Origin: Planoprotostelium fungivorum
Taxonomy: Eukaryota; Evosea; Variosea; Cavosteliida; Cavosteliaceae
Length of the DNA: 60,150 nt
NCBI GenBank assembly: GCA_003024175.1
Contig: MDYQ01000170.1
Location: forward strand, 1-60,150
Reading direction: 5' to 3'
Below are positions 12,591 through 27,049 of the stretch, one piece after another (positions within the stretch are counted from its first letter, which is position 1; each line of letters begins with the position of its first letter). Under the pieces are notes generated by a model. The model saw nothing but the letters and a program-made list of their open reading frames with translations, was not told where the DNA came from and searched no databases. A program made the position numbers and the translations under genes.

Positions 12591-15246
12591 TCAGAAAGAC
12601 ATGACATAGTTGGCCACCCAGACGTTACAGTTGGTGACGCTGAAGCCATCTGCCTGAAGACTGATGGTACTGCCGTAGTTACAGAAGTTGTTCAAGGCCG
12701 TCCATCCACAGAGCTTGTTGTAGAACATGTACTTGTTGTCCTCCAATCCAGTGTAGATCATGGCCCAACTATCGTCGTGTCAGCATGATGGATGATGATC
12801 GTTGCATGTGTGTTGATCTCATGACGTCGATCGTGATGATGTCCATATGTCTTTCTCACTTCTGGTTCGATTGTCCACTCTCGGGAAGCAAAGTGACTCC
12901 ATTGCAATCTCCGTTCGCGGTGAGAAACAGACCCGTGGGCTGTACAGATCAGTTTCAACCGACTTCTCATCGAAATCTCACGTGAGCGAGTGTTCCAAAG
13001 GAATTGGGACCGGCCTGATAAGCCCAAGCTGGATCACCTCTACCGCTAGGGTTGACCAAAGTCAACGCACCACCCTGCCAGTTCCCAGGAACGACCGGAC
13101 CAATCCTTTGGGACGATCAGACGTCACACGATGGAGATGTCCCACCCGGCACCTACGATATCGATGAATTCGATGACGTAATAGCCACTCTTTGCTATCG
13201 CTGAGGGGAAATTGGAGATGTAGGGGAGGGTGGGTAGCCCGGCACCGTTGTACAGAACCATGCGAGGAACATCAGACCATGCGTACCTACGTACGTAAGA
13301 TATCTCTCGTGACGTCATGGGGTCGTGATACCTCCAAGCTTGGAAGACAGTTTTGGCGGGAACTGTGGTGTTGAGGATCAATTGACCGTTAACGAGGGAG
13401 TAGCTGCCCACGGGAATCCATTGGGAAGGAGCTCCGGTCGTGTATTCCAACGAAATTTCAAAGGGTACACCGCAAGAGTACGCATTGAAAGCGGGATCGC
13501 AAGGTTGTACGGGGCTGATGGTCAGACCTGGACGAGTCAATGAAAATTCGTGCTAGCCATACGTACCGGACGCAGTCGCGTCAGATGTAAAGTCGACCGT
13601 GATGATGAGTGATGCGTAAAAAGAGGTCAAGGGTGTCATGGTGACCTGGTAACCACTGACAGATGCTCCTGCTCCAGTAAGTCGAGGAGAATTGATGGGA
13701 ACCCACCCGAGGTGACGAGGTTCTGGCCGTACAGTAAACTGAGGAGACCGGTCGTGAGACGATCGACGAGGGGTAATTTGTTTCTGGGGCGGTCGCTCGA
13801 GTAAGGTGAAGAACCATCACCTGATCATCGTCATCATCATCCGTGACATCATGCATCATCATCCGATGAAGAGGTTCTGTCTATCGATGTCTCTGTACCA
13901 CGAGCGGATGCCACGATATCGTATGTTCAAAGTATGACGTCTCACTCAGATCGGCGGAAGTGAAGATGGACACGTTCGGAACGTTATCTGCGGCCAACTT
14001 CTGTGCCCACCTCTGCGAGCTGACACCGTTTCTGATGCTACCGTAGCCTTGCAATTGGACCAACAGCCAAGGGAGAGAGCTGTCGTTGTAGCCCCAGTCT
14101 CTTCTCCAAGAGCGAATGAGGGAAGGGAGTTGACATTCATACAGACCCGTGCGGCCCCAGTTCTCCTCTCCTTGGTACCTAAATGAGGTGAGTCGAGTTG
14201 TAGAAAAGTATTAGAAGAGTTGGAGAAATGTTGAGGAAGAGTTGGAGAAAAGTGTGAGAAGAGTTGGAGAAAAGTATTGGAAGAGTTGAAGAAAAGTTGA
14301 GAAGAGCTGGGGAAGAGTGACGCACCAGATGACTGAGGAGATGCGATGACGCAAGATGGGGGCGATGAAGTAGTTGTAGATGCTGAAAGAATCGTAGTAA
14401 TAGTAACCCAAGCAGTCGGCCACGGAGCTAGCAGGAGCCCACTGCTCCAGACGTGTCTCTGAAGAAGATGAGACGGCGACGGAGATGATGTGGCTGTCTT
14501 ACCGTAAGTGGAGATCTGGATGAGGCCGATGGGGATTTGAGTTTGGTTGTATGCCTTCACCGCAGTCAACCAGCAACTGCAGGTGATTCGATCAGATGAT
14601 AGGATGGACGTCGTATGAGCCTCACACGGCGGCGAATTGCGAAGCGAAATAGGTAGAGCTCTCGGCCCAGATGGTATACGATCCAGAGTGGAACAATCTA
14701 TAGGAGAGATTAGAGGGGACCGATCGCATGGAGAAATAAAATACCTGACGTTGGCGAAGTTGCCCGCTTGGTTGAGGTAATAGTCGGCACCATTCACAAA
14801 CTGTGTCTGATAATCGACGTTCCTGCCTCCAGCACACACGATGACATCTCCAAATAAGACATTCTAGAGTGGTCAGAAGAAGTCGTGAGACGTATGATTC
14901 CCCACATTTAATGTCTGCGAGAGCGATCCGCTGTTCATCGCGATGCTGCCGTCGAATCAGCGTCTAAAACGAGTCGTTCTGGGCGCATCTCTCACGTGTA
15001 AGGACCTCCGGCGGGCATGGGAGGAAGGTTGTAATTCCATGTACCTGTGGCGTCGATGGTAGTGTTGTAAGTCTGACTATTCAGCTGAATATAGACGACC
15101 TGGCCGACGTAATTGGTAAGACCATAACCTCCCAGAACGGCACTTTGGGGTGCTCTCTGCAAGACCATGTTGTCCAAGTAAGCAGTCGAACAAAGCTGTC
15201 CTTGGGCGAACCCGGCTAAAATACACAATAAGATGACGGACCTCAT
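12591..15246 (-). CDS. Secreted sialate O-acetylesterase-like protein, probable pseudoenzyme, with C-terminal lectin-like part
   Basis: The start at 15246 gives a signal peptide (MRSVILLCILAGFAQGQ). Family landmarks in order: DNMVLQRAPQSAVLGGYG; a 25-base mini-exon (14906-14930) encoding GSLSQTLN; NVLFGDVIVCAGGRNV; FAAVCWLTAVKAYNQTQIP; ISSVIWYQGEENWG; SDRPRNKLPLVDRLTTG; RYAWSDVPRMVLYN. In active members the serine of GQSN and the histidine of the IHPRNK motif are catalytic. Here those places read GGRN and DRPRNK, so both are Arg. The fold-defining segments remain, suggesting loss of hydrolysis but retained glycan binding. A C-terminal extension (CNGVTLLPESGQSNQNWAM, then CGWTALNNFCNYG) resembles a beta-trefoil lectin. 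Stop at 12593-12591. Splice phases are consistent through the main chain. Confidence 0.75.
14195..14325. repeat. Intronic minisatellite, GAAGAGTTGGAGAAAAGT-like units
   Basis: About six imperfect purine-rich units of roughly 18-24 bases run in tandem between the WYQGEENWG exon and the preceding exon of the esterase-like gene. Unit length varies, consistent with slippage within an intron. Confidence 0.7.
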
Positions 15247-15742
15247 GCTGCTTCTGCTCTGGAGCGACCGTGAATGAATGAGAGGAGCAAGCAAAAATTT
15301 CGAAAGGTGGTCAATCAATACTGCGATGAAAATGTCAATTTTCCCGAGACATTGAATGTATCCAGGTGACATTCACGTTTAACACTGCATCGAGAGAACC
15401 ACCGCACAGCAGCTGAGCTATAGACTCTTCCCTCAACTTCTTTCCTCTATCACCGTCGTAGAGTGGGGCAGTAGGCACCATCGGCGTCGCGGTGTGGTTT
15501 CATTCTCAAAACATGATAATGGTTCTTGTCACTGAACTTCACACCATAGGCACTTTGCCTCCACAAAAAGATGTCGATTTGTGACGTAGCTATTTTTTTG
15601 TGGGCCCAGCGAAGTCAGTGCTCTAGCTTCACGTGTCGTTCGATCGAATCAACACGGTAGCTAAGCGCGTCTAATCACTAACGAGGAATAGACAGCGCGG
15701 GACGATTTTCAAGACAGGAACACCTTCATGATGAGACCTTCT
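15247..15742. other. Intergenic region between esterase-like start and RCC1 gene end
   Basis: No coding sequence is apparent. The part nearest 15247 should contain the promoter of the minus-strand secreted protein. A partial E-box (TTCACGTG) occurs near 15629-15636. Confidence 0.3.
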
Positions 15743-17496
15743 TTAATATTTCCCGCGGTTGTTCAACTTTTTCCACATCATCTCGTCCGTCGCGTCGGCG
15801 ATGATGGTCGAATGAGATGAGCCTCCGCACAGTTGATGGATCTTCATCTTCTCAAACAACTCGTATCTTCTCGGTCTGTTGAATATACTTCTCTCCGGTA
15901 GACATTGATAGTCTTGACCTAGACCCCAGCACAGGAGATGATCTCCTTTGACATCATCAGGTGTGTGTGAGAAGATGATGTGTCTGAAGCTGATGGAGGA
16001 GCTCTCACCTCTCGTGGCGAGACAGTGCTCCGGGCCGGTTCCAACATTCTCACAGCCCTCTAAGATGACTCGTGGTGATGTCTTCGTGGCCACATCTGGA
16101 TCGCATCACACCAAATGTCGCAGCGTCCATCGTTCATCTCACCATCTGTTCCCGCCTGCCCTTCAGAATTATCTCCAAAGCTAACGATGGCACCATCTTC
16201 TGCAACACTCGTTCACTCTTCGCTCTTTGCATCGTGACGATGTCGATGATGTGATGGTGATGTCGATGTATCGACACTCACGACAGAAGACGAGAACGTG
16301 GTTGAGACCGCTGATGACCTTCCTTGGTTTCTTCTTCTCCGGCATAGATAATTTCTTCAGGCCAGGGTGACCTTGAACTCCTCTCATGATGTCACGACCG
16401 AAGACGTGGATGAGATCATCATCTGTGCCGTGTGAGAAGCTGATCGTGATGTGATCGTGATGTGATCGTGATGTGATCATGTGCGATGATGAAGATGTCT
16501 CACTCGTGAGAAAAACGGAGTGACTGACTCTGTACGATGTCAGTGAAGAAGGTATGACATCTCACCCTCCGGCCATGCTGACGATCGGTCTGTCGACATT
16601 GTCGACTCGTACAGGTGACGCAGAATGTTGAAAGGTACCGTTACCGATCTGTCTCATGATCAATGACACCATCCACATGATGGTGATGACGATCGATGGG
16701 ACGACTGATGATGCCTGACTTAGACATCGAGAGAGACTCATCGATGATGTCGCTCGTGATGATCTCGATGATGATCGACGATGGATGTCACCTGATCGTA
16801 GAGGGAGTTGCCCCAAACGTACAACGTCCCAGACTCTCCCAGAGCCAGCGAATGGTTCCAACCACATGAGACACTCTTGACCCTCTCCTCTATACCCTCC
16901 ACCGGGGCGATCGATGGGTCACGTGACTTCCTACCCAGTTGTCCCTGACAATCGTCAGAGACGATGAAATTTCCGCGGAATTCACGTCGAGGCCGTTTCC
17001 GAAGCTATACACTTTCTTGTCATCTGTCTTATGTCATCGTTCGTCTACAACGAGACGATACCTAATAAAAGGAGGGAGTGTGATTGGCCGCTAGCGATGT
17101 CGACGACTTGTCTATTTTTGAGAAATTTCGATGAGATTTCTTGTGGTATCCTCAGAGGAGCATCGTTGATCCTACCCCAACCGAAAAGTCGGTGGTCCCC
17201 ACCATCTACAACGATGTAGATGGTTCTCAATGGAAGGTATCGAACTCACTCTCGATCACCGCGAAGGTGGACAGATCACCGCACGAGACTTTGACTGGAT
17301 TCCCTGCCAGAGGGACCATTCCTGGATAGTTGAAATTGAAGTCGTTCGTGCTCCTCCCTATATCATATCATCAGACCGAGAAGATTGGCACACCACGATG
17401 ACCCACCCAATTGTCCGTCTGAAGAACTTCCCCATGTCATAACCACCTTGGAAGGTCCATTCTCTTCCACGTTTCAGTCCCAAAAGACACCACCAT
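15743..17496 (-). CDS. RCC1 repeat protein
   Basis: At least five RCC1-type blade motifs occur in order: DIASGQSHSLLLL, SCGWNHSLALGESGTLYVWG, a GRDIMRGVQGHPGL segment, AIVSFGDNSEGQAG, and GTGPEHCLATR with CWGLGQ, ending in a final QLCGGSSHSTI before the stop at 15743. Several short introns separate blades; one (16945-16985) carries the TTCCGCGGAAATTTC core shared by other introns in the window. RCC1 propellers act as Ran exchange factors or as protein and chromatin scaffolds; nothing here says which. The N-terminal exon and start (17496, MVVSFGTETW) are uncertain. Confidence 0.7.
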
Positions 17497-17625
17497 ATCA
17501 TTGCATCTCACGTGTCGTCGACAGATTCTTCTGAAGATAACGGGGAGCGAGCCTTGAGCGTAGTGTTGACGCTATTCCTGTGAACCTGATCATGTGTGTG
17601 GCCGATCTGTTGTCAACAATGAAAA

Positions 17626-17637
17626 AATCACGTGATT
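17626..17637. promoter_or_regulatory. Palindromic AATCACGTGATT box
   Basis: A perfect 12-base palindrome with the CACGTG core lies 58 bases before the ATG at 17695. It may also serve the divergent RCC1 gene. Confidence 0.45.
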
Positions 17638-17694
17638 TTCACAAACACCGAGGAATTGCAAACAAAGAGAATAACAACACGTCCAGCATTCAAG

Positions 17695-20600
17695 ATGATG
17701 GCAGAGGTAAACATCGATGGTTAATGGTTCTAAATTTATGAATCGTTCTGATTTCGCATAGACACCACCACCTCACAAATCACGTCATAGATCTTCTGAT
17801 GGCACATGGCATGGATTTCACCCGAAGATCATTCCTACGTATAAAGAACGTGTCGAAAAGCTCATATTGGCCGCTCAACGGGTGAGTGATGGACATCTTG
17901 TGGAGATTCATGTTGTGCAGGGCGATGTAGAGAAAGCCAACCGACTCGTCCATAAGAAGAAAATATCACCCAATTGTCAAGGAATATCTGGAGAGACCCC
18001 ACTGATGATTGCTGCCGCCACGGGACAGTATGATTTTGCAAAATACATGATCGAAAACGGAGCTCTCCTCGACATCTCCATCGAAGGTGATACAATACGT
18101 ATCTCGTTCGATCCGATCGATCATCCATATCATCCAAAAATCACACCAGCGTTCCATCTCATCGCAGAACAGGGAAGAATGCCTACGATTTCGCCAAAGC
18201 GAGCCAACATTCCAATCGTGATAGACTCATGGAGCTTCTCTACCTCCCTCCCAACACCCCTCCACGATCACCCGAGCCCCACACTCGTTCACCACAAGAT
18301 GATGTGAGTGTTCGTAGATGGAATATTCCCGGATAATATCTCACCGAGGAATCAGGCAGAAGAATTGAATCGAAAGGCTATCGAGGCTTATCACGAAGAC
18401 AAGACAGACGAGTCGATTCGTCTCTACACAAAAGTGAGAACATGTCTTTACCTCCGTCGTATCTCCATCACTGTCATGATGTTCAAAGACATCGCGATGA
18501 TCATCACATGATGCGACGATCGCGATGATGGGATGAGATGATAATAATCCTCCTAGGCCATAGAAAAAGTCGACAACGATTATCAATTGTACTGTAATCG
18601 TGCAGCCGGACACCTGAAGGCGGGAAACTTCAAGAGAGCCAGAAAAGACGCACAACATAGTTTGGAGTTGAAGGTACGTCGACTTTTCCGCGAAATCTGA
18701 GGGAAACTTCAGCCCGGTTACTTACCCGCCATCGTTCGTTACGTACAAGGCACCGCCCAGTTGGGCATGACAGAAGATGCACTTCACGTGAGTCATGATG
18801 ATGACCTCTCCTCATCGTCATGAGTCACTCGACTCTCTTTGTATATATCGTGACTCGTTGTAGATCGTCGACCAGAGTTTGACTCTATACCCCGGTGAAC
18901 CTGTTCTCATCGATCTGCGGACCAAACTTTTGGACCACCAAGTCGATGACTTATCCGAGACGACGAGTGAATCCATTCACCGAACGAACCTTCCCTCATT
19001 CTATTTTTAGAATCATGGGACATTGCTCCCAAACATTCACGCAGGAAGAGTGACAACAGTGACCTCTTCTCTACTCTACCTCCACCAAGGGACAATCGAG
19101 ACGGTGTGAAGCGTCTGTCTGCTGTCTACGATATCCATCAAGTGTCATCCGTTGGGTCGGTCACCCGTGGTAACCGAGTGAGTGGAGATCATCCGCATTT
19201 TTCCGAAATTTCTCCGAGTTCTCCGTGACATTTCGTGCAGCCCGAACGGAGAGGAAAGGAGGGAGAGAGTGAAGGAAAGAAAGAAGAAGAGAAGAAAAAG
19301 AAGATGTTCACTTTTCCCCGTGGGAGAAGACATCGTAAAACGAAATCGCAGCCCGAGATCGAAGATTGGAACGAGCATCACTCTACAAATAGCTACGATG
19401 AGGTACGACATCATAAGAGATGTCATGTGTCATGACGTGTGAATATTCGTAGTTTTATTCGGGCAATCTACAACGAGGTCTGTCCACCGATGGAGTCAAT
19501 CGCTCGCAAGATTCCGGTGAGTCTCGAATATTTGTGCCCACACACTCACCCCCCCTACAGTCAGCTCGATGGACAGTGATAAATCCGCTCATTCCGATCA
19601 CGTGGAACAACCCCTAGCTTCTACCTCTCTATTAGGCCAGGCAGTCGTTGTAGACGCAGACGGAAAATCGGAGGAAATCTCGCAACCTCCGAAGGCAGAG
19701 GAAGAAGCGAAGGAAAAGGAGGGCATTGTAGATTGTGTACATTTTAATTCTCAGAAATTCTGGCTGCCCGCTTTAGAATTGAACGGCCACAAACCAAGCT
19801 TGCCCATTGTATTGTGCCACGGTGAGCGTGATATCGTCTAAATGAATGAAACTTCTCATTCAAATAGGTCTCCTCGGTTTCAATAAATTGGGCCCCGTCT
19901 CTTACTGGAAGGGTATCAAGCAGGACCTAGAGCGTCAGGGCTGCAAGGTGTTTTCCTCCAAATTTCCTCGAAATTCCATTGAGAAGTCAAGGTGGTCGTG
20001 ATGAGTGTACCCCCTACGGGGTCGATCGAAACGAGAGCCAAGCACCTCTTACGTAACATGAGAAAGATCATAGAACAGATGGAAGCGGAAAACTCGGGGG
20101 AATCTAACTACGATCCTGAGACTCAGATCGATTACGTGGAAAAGTCCGAGAGATTGGGAGCCGGAGGTGACAGTTTTCCGCGAGATTTCTGGCCCGTTGT
20201 AGATTCATTCGGATTTCAGGTGTGCCGAATCCGAGTAGTGACCACGGAGAAGCTTCTTCTACTGTTCCAAAGAAGAGAATCAACAAAGTTCACATCATAG
20301 GTCACAGGTGATCTACAAAAACTTTAAAATCTCCCACATAAGATTGAATCTATTCTATTCTTCACCACTCATCGTTGTAGTATGGCCGGGCTCGATTGTA
20401 GATACCTCATCTCCATGTTGGGTGGTCACAAGTGGATCCAATCACTCACCACCCTCGCCACCCCCCACCATGGGTCCAGGTCAGTTCCCGCCAACGGTGA
20501 CGTCATCTTTCATCATAATGACGTCATCCAGTGTGGCAGATCGCTTCACGAGCACCATCGGAGTGGACAGCCTCTTAAAAGTGATGAAGGCAGTTGGAAT

Positions 20601-21048
20601 ACCAACGGAGGCATTCTATCAGCTGTCACCTCGCTGGCTGCAGACAGAGTTCAACCCCTTCGTCTTAGACCACCCAGACGTACTGTACTTCTCCATGAGT
20701 GGCGGAGGTGATGATGATGGATCACATGATGGATCGCATGATGAAGAACGCAGGTGGAAAACACCCCGTGCCTTCTATGTCACTCATGAGGTTGTATTAC
20801 AAGTACATGAAGAAGGTAGAAGGACCGAACGACGGTCTCGTGTCCATCGCATCAGGTACCATCATCACGATGACGTTAGAGGATGAGACGCTGATGAAGA
20901 TTCAGCCAAGTGGGGAGAATTCTTGGGAGCTTTGGAGTTGGATCACATGGACATCATCAACTGGAACCCGTGGAGGAACACAAAGTACATCTATCGAAAC
21001 ATCGCTTATCTCATGGCAACGAAAGAGAAGATGTTGGGAATACAATGA
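17695..21048 (+). CDS. Ankyrin-TPR-lipase fusion protein
   Basis: After MMAETPPPHKSRHRSSDGTW come ankyrin repeats (AAQRGDVEKANRLVHKK, GETPLMIAAATGQYDFAKY, GKNAYDFAKAS), then TPR helices (AEELNRKAIEAYHED, YCNRAAGHLKAGNFKRARKD, GYLPAIVRYVQGTAQLG). A long acidic/basic linker follows, then an alpha/beta-hydrolase: LPIVLCHGLLGFNKLG, KVHIIGHSMAGLDCRYL with the nucleophile elbow GHSMAG, LTTLATPHHGS, VEGPNDGLVS and LELDHMDIINWN holding the probable catalytic Asp and His. An intron splits the elbow just before Ser. Every junction I tested from ankyrin to lipase joins in phase without a stop (for example 18307, 18970 and 19452). The lipase part resembles triacylglycerol lipases such as fungal YDL109/YOR059-like enzymes; the substrate is unknown. 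Stop at 21046-21048. Confidence 0.75.
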
Positions 21049-21265
21049 AGAGAAGACATCGTGTATCATCATCTGTTCGTGATCGATGGATCTTCGTGAC
21101 GGCCACCGAGTCGATAGGCAAGTAGAGATGTCTATCGTTGGGTTCGATCTCCTGTGGGTAGTCAGACACAGTCGCACGGACATATGGACACAAAGATGGG
21201 GTGGTTGTTGTAGATGGCTCATTCAACAAACAACAAGATCATCATTTGACAAGCATGCTTCGGTG

Positions 21266-23039
21266 ATGGCCAGTCATGCTACGTTAAATAAGAAGGAACA
21301 CATATCACGCTCCAATGAGCCCGAAGATCACCTAGACAGTAAGAAGACTAAACGTCATTCCACCAAGCACGCATCTTCCCCTTCGAAACATGGACACACT
21401 TCATCACCATCGAAGAAGAGCTCCCGAGCTAGAAAGTGAGATGATTGTGACCCATCGATCGTAGAGTTGAAAAATGCTGATGTCTCTCAGCCATTCTCCC
21501 ACGAGACAACGCCCGACAGTGGAAAGAAGCGACATCGATGCAACACAATTTCTAAAGAGTATCAGCTTGGGTAGATCGATAGACGATTTATCCAAAGAGG
21601 GTGAAGACGGGGATAAGTCCAAAAATTCAAAGAATAGTAAACAAAGAGCCGTCAAGAAGAGGACATCAGCAGCTACACTGTGAGTCCATCCATCCATATC
21701 ATCTCAAATGATCTCACCCTATATGTAGAAGAGCTTACTGTCAATACGAATCATCAGAAGCCAGAATCCTCTTCCTACCCGGAAACGTCCGTGACATCGG
21801 TCGTCCATAATGCATTCTAACACGCCATCAGAAAGAATATCCGTTCGCAGTCTCCTCCATCATCCGTTACGAATCCAACAAGAAAGAGGACACCGACAAC
21901 CTCCGGTGAGTTTCCCGCCATCACCTCACATTCAAATCTCAAATACCTGCCAGCCCGCGCAGCGAAGCCTCCATCGGTGACAAGTTTCAACACCTGACAG
22001 AATCCTCCCTAGAGCATCTCTTATCTCCTCACTGGATCAGCCACAAAGACGAAGGGATGGATGGAGATGAACATCATGAACTGAAGCGAAGTCAATACGA
22101 CCCAGACTTTATAGACGATCCAGATCTGACTACGGGGAAACACAAGACGGTATTGAACTTACCTTTCTATCGGGTGAGAGCATTCAACGATTTACATTCA
22201 ATACATTTCTTATTCTTCAAATAAGATAATCATCATATCTTCACTCTCACACAAGATATTTCATTTGACATCTCCAATTCTCACCCGGTAGATCATCTCA
22301 TTCATTTCACATGCGACGTCCACGATTGAATGAGACATGCAGGGTTCGATCATTCCTTTCGTTCGCCCGGACGATCTGAAATCAGATCTAAACGATCAAT
22401 TCAGAAGGAAGCACCCTTGGATCAACGCTGGCGTCAAGTTGTACAAGATACGAAAAGTGAAGAAGAAACTGTACGATGTCATCGTGGATACGGTGAGGAG
22501 TGGATCTACAACGGTGTAGATTGACGAGACGTAGAAGCTCGATTTTTCGTTCTTGGCGCTCGCTTACGTTCTGTTGGATCGGTTGATCATGAGAAACGTC
22601 ATCTTTAGAGAGAACTTGAAACCTTATGCAGGTGAGATATCCATCGAAAAAGAACATTTATTCTCGATCTACAATCGTCTCCTCTTTTTCGTTATTTCGA
22701 TCTTTTTCTCACTTTTGACAGTGGTGTGCCTTCTCTTGTCCATCAAATTCAACGACCCCATAGATTACGAGCGAAAACCTTTCTCTGAGGTGAACTTCAA
22801 AAAATTATTTGGCAATATATTCCAGAGACGTTCAGAAAACATTAGAGAAAAGATTGAAGAAAGATTGAAGAAAAGAACAGGCCGTGGAAAAGTATACGAA
22901 ATTAGAATGGACTCACGTGCTCCACTTGGAATTTGAGGTCTTTGCGAAATTATCGTTCGGGCTGTTTGTAGAGCCCAGTGACGTCATACCTCACCTGCAG
23001 CGTATCTCACAGACGCGTATGATGCAGCAGGTGGAATAA
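21266..23039 (+). CDS. CABLES-like protein with C-terminal cyclin-like domain
   Basis: A Ser/Lys-rich N-terminus (KKTKRHSTKHASSPSKHG) is followed by QFLKSISLGRSIDDLS, then KEYPFAVSSIIRYES. The C-terminal half reads KHPWINAGVKLYKIRKVKKK, FSFLALAYVLLDRLIMRNVI, KPYAVVCLLLSIKFNDP and LEFEVFAKLSFGLFVEPSDV, which matches the cyclin-like box of CABLES1/2 (ik3 family) in order and spacing. In animals these link Cdk and Abl-type kinases; a similar adaptor role here is inference, although the window also encodes a tyrosine kinase. The intron at about 22789-22882 skips an apparent open frame and restores phase. Stop and an overlapping AATAAA at 23035-23040. Confidence 0.7.
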
Positions 23040-23488
23040 ATGTAGAATCTGTAGACATCGTCTTCATCATTGCGCATGCAGATCATCGCAGAAAAAGAAC
23101 CGAACATGTGTTGAGGAAGAAGAGGTACAGATGTTCTAGTAGCCAGGATGAATGGATGCGTATGAACATGTCATTTAGTACAATGTGCGCGTTGTGCGGT
23201 ATCCGTGTACCATAATTGTTGAGACAGATCTGGCATTTGTGTTCTACAACTACGGAAGCTTTACAATTAGTTGACATCCACGAAAAATAAGCTTTCTTCT
23301 CTTTTGCATGAGAAGAATGGTTAGTAGATCATGGTAGAGTCTAAAATCCGAATTAATCTGTAGGCTGTATTCTTACTTGACTTACCTTCATGCCTCGGAT
23401 ACATCAACACCCTTTTATCGAATCAAAAGAACAATCATACCTCGCCTCTTCTTACGCAGACAACACAGTGTAAAAACTCTCATCTATA
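23040..23488. other. Convergent 3' region between CABLES-like and Rac genes
   Basis: I see no gene in this stretch. It should hold the two 3' untranslated regions. Confidence 0.3.
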
Positions 23489-24557
<1,069 letters not shown>

Positions 24558-27049
24558 TTATTGTTCAGACATCAACCTCCTCGCGATTGCCTCTCGGTAT
24601 CCCTTCACCAATCCGATCCCATTGAGGTACTGGTCGATCGATCCATACTTTCTCCTGATGTAATCGAACGTCTGTCTCAAGATGAAGGCGGGGGCATCAG
24701 AGAAGGTGGGGTTCAATCCCGTCTTTCTCATCTCTTCCACCATCTCCGCACGATGCAGATCTAATCCCCTCTGCGATCTCGCATAGTCTCTGATGATGAA
24801 TTCCTCTTCGATTCCACAGCAATAGAGGGCCATGGCTGATGTGATGTCATCATCTTCCCTCCATCTCGATGGTGACTCACCGCACACGAGACCGGTTCTG
24901 TCTTTACCCTGGGTGCAGTGCACGAGCAGCGGATAATTTTCTCCCGCCATGATCTTGAGCGCCGTGCCGATCTCTTCTCCACAATAGTCCACGAAGCCTC
25001 GATAGAGTCCAGACATCCCTTGGGGGTCTAAAATCGACTTGCCGACGATCTGAACCGCCTGGGATGGTGAGCCATGATGTCATTCCACATCATCACCTCT
25101 TGTCTCTTTCCCTGCATCATCAGCTGGGCGACTTTGCATTTCAGAGTGAAGGGGAGCGGGTTTAAGACACAGTGGATGCGATAGTTGGTTCCTGCGAAAT
25201 TGATAAAGTAAGTCGAGTGGGTCGGCTTCGTCGCCTGACAGAGTCAGTTGATTGCATCTATAAGACGAATCGTTCACCACTACCTGCTCGAGATGGTGAT
25301 CTTCTACGTCTTTGATGTCCCTCCTTGTTCTGATTCGCCTCCTTCTTGTCCTTCCCTCTTCTTTCAGAGAGTTCATGTGTGATTCTAACGCTTGCTGTGG
25401 GAGGTTCAATACATTTCATTTGAATGAGAAGGGCTCAATCGATTGGGACGCGTCTCATTTTCAAATGAGAAATGTTCAATCGATTGAGACACGTTTCATT
25501 TGAATGGGAATGTTTCAATCGATTGAGACGCGTTTCATTTGAATGAGAAGAGAGGAGACTCACGCGTGTGGTGGTAGGACACATGGCAGTCTTTAGAAGA
25601 GAGGAGGGGAAAGTGTTCAGTAGGACTTCACCCATGGTGCCCTCTGTCTCCGCTCTGAGATCAATCACCGTCCTCACTTTGAAGCTGTCCAAGTGTATCA
25701 GTCTCGATGATGATCACGATGATCACGATGATGATCATCATGGTGATGCAGGTGATGGTGTGGTGGATCGTGACATAAAACTCACTCATCAACCAGAGAC
25801 TGTAACTCATCGTTCGTTGCCGTGTCTAACATTCCCGATCGATAGAATACTCCCTCCTTCATCTTCCTACTCGAAATGAATTCCACCCCAATACAACAGA
25901 CTCACTTGGTCTGACTGTCCATGTTGTAATTGTAACCGATGTCTCTGAAGTTGGAGATGTTCTTGAAGGGATTCTCTTTGTGGTCTACTGGAAGTGGTTC
26001 ATCCACTGGACGAAATTCTAAAGGGCTGAGACGATCATCAGACAAGATGGGGAGATGACGCATGATGATGCATGATGATGAGACGTCCGTACCTTCTAGA
26101 ACCATCTTGATTGGGGAGAGAGAAGGGAACGGTCTTGTCGATTCTGATGATGGAAGGTGACAGGATGGCATCCACTGTAGAGTTCTTTCTCACTCGTTGC
26201 TTGTCTTCATCACTGCACGTGGTCTCGATCAGATGCAAGAAGGAGATTATAATATAAAGATTAAAATGTGAATAAAAGTTTGTGAGAGATGGATGTGATG
26301 TTTGGAAGATGGAGATGATGGATGATGTCTTCTCACAAGAATTGTCGTCGAGGCCAGGATCCAGTGTTCGCCTGTTGTCCATTGGTGGCGAGCTCTGCGC
26401 CCAATTTGGCCTTTCCAACATTCTGTTCGGCTCTCATGTTGTTCGTCTTTCTATCTGATGTCCTTCCGTCCGATTTGGACTGGTGAGAACCCGTTTGAAA
26501 GACCATGGCCTCTTTCCTCGACGGGGATGTGCTTGCATCTCGGCTGGAATGAGACAATGTGTTTTCGGGCGAAGGAGCTCGACTCCGTTTGAGGCTTGGA
26601 GACCCTTGAAGGCTGTTTGAAAGAGGTGAAGAGTGATTCGAAGAGCCAGATGAAGCGTGAGTGGGAGAGGATAGAAATGGAGTGTTGGTCGGTACTCTGA
26701 TAGCCGCTTGTTCCATCGAATCGTGACGGGTTGAAGAGGGGGAGGCGGCGTGGACATTGATGGAAGGTATGGAGGATGATTGAACTTGTGGCTCTTCTTG
26801 TCTTGCGGTTCTAGATGGGTCAACACGTATTATGTTGTGCATTCTTTGTGCTGTCACTCACCTTCCAGAGGAAGATAAATGGCCACTGTGAACGAGATTG
26901 AGAAATTTTATCGTCTGCTCCTTCTCCTTCCTTCTGGCGCTGCTTCTCAAAGAGGAAAACCATCCCTCGCTAACATAACATCATTACCCATCTCTTGAAC
27001 CCCTGTCGAGAACCCACCTCTTCGGTTGATCGTTTTCTTGTTGGTTCAT
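24558..27049 (-). CDS. Protein tyrosine/dual-specificity phosphatase (Y_phosphatase3-like)
   Basis: The start at 27049 gives MNQQENDQPKR and a Ser/Pro-rich N-terminal half (HASSGSSNHSSPLSNS, SLKRSRAPSPE). The catalytic half begins with NFRDIGYNYNMDSQT, then KVRTVIDLRAETEGTMGEV and GLYRGFVDYCGEEIG, with the signature HCTQGKDRTG (C-x5-R) near 24910. It ends KYGSIDQYLNGIGLVKG and ARRLMSEQ. This order (NFRD, DLR, HCTQGKDRTG, terminal Y-x-x-G) matches PF13350 phosphatases, which include enzymes acting on phosphotyrosine or phosphoinositides; the substrate is unknown. A paralogue lies at 47314-48776. One intron holds a tandem repeat (25410-25560). Confidence 0.8.
25410..25560. repeat. Tandem repeat of about 50 bp in a phosphatase intron
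   Basis: Roughly three imperfect units contain TTCAATCGATTGAGACGCGT followed by an ATTTGAATGAGAA-like segment. Each unit contains the short palindrome TCAATCGATTGA. It lies between the NFRD and core catalytic exons and stays open in one minus frame, but I read it as intronic. Confidence 0.75.
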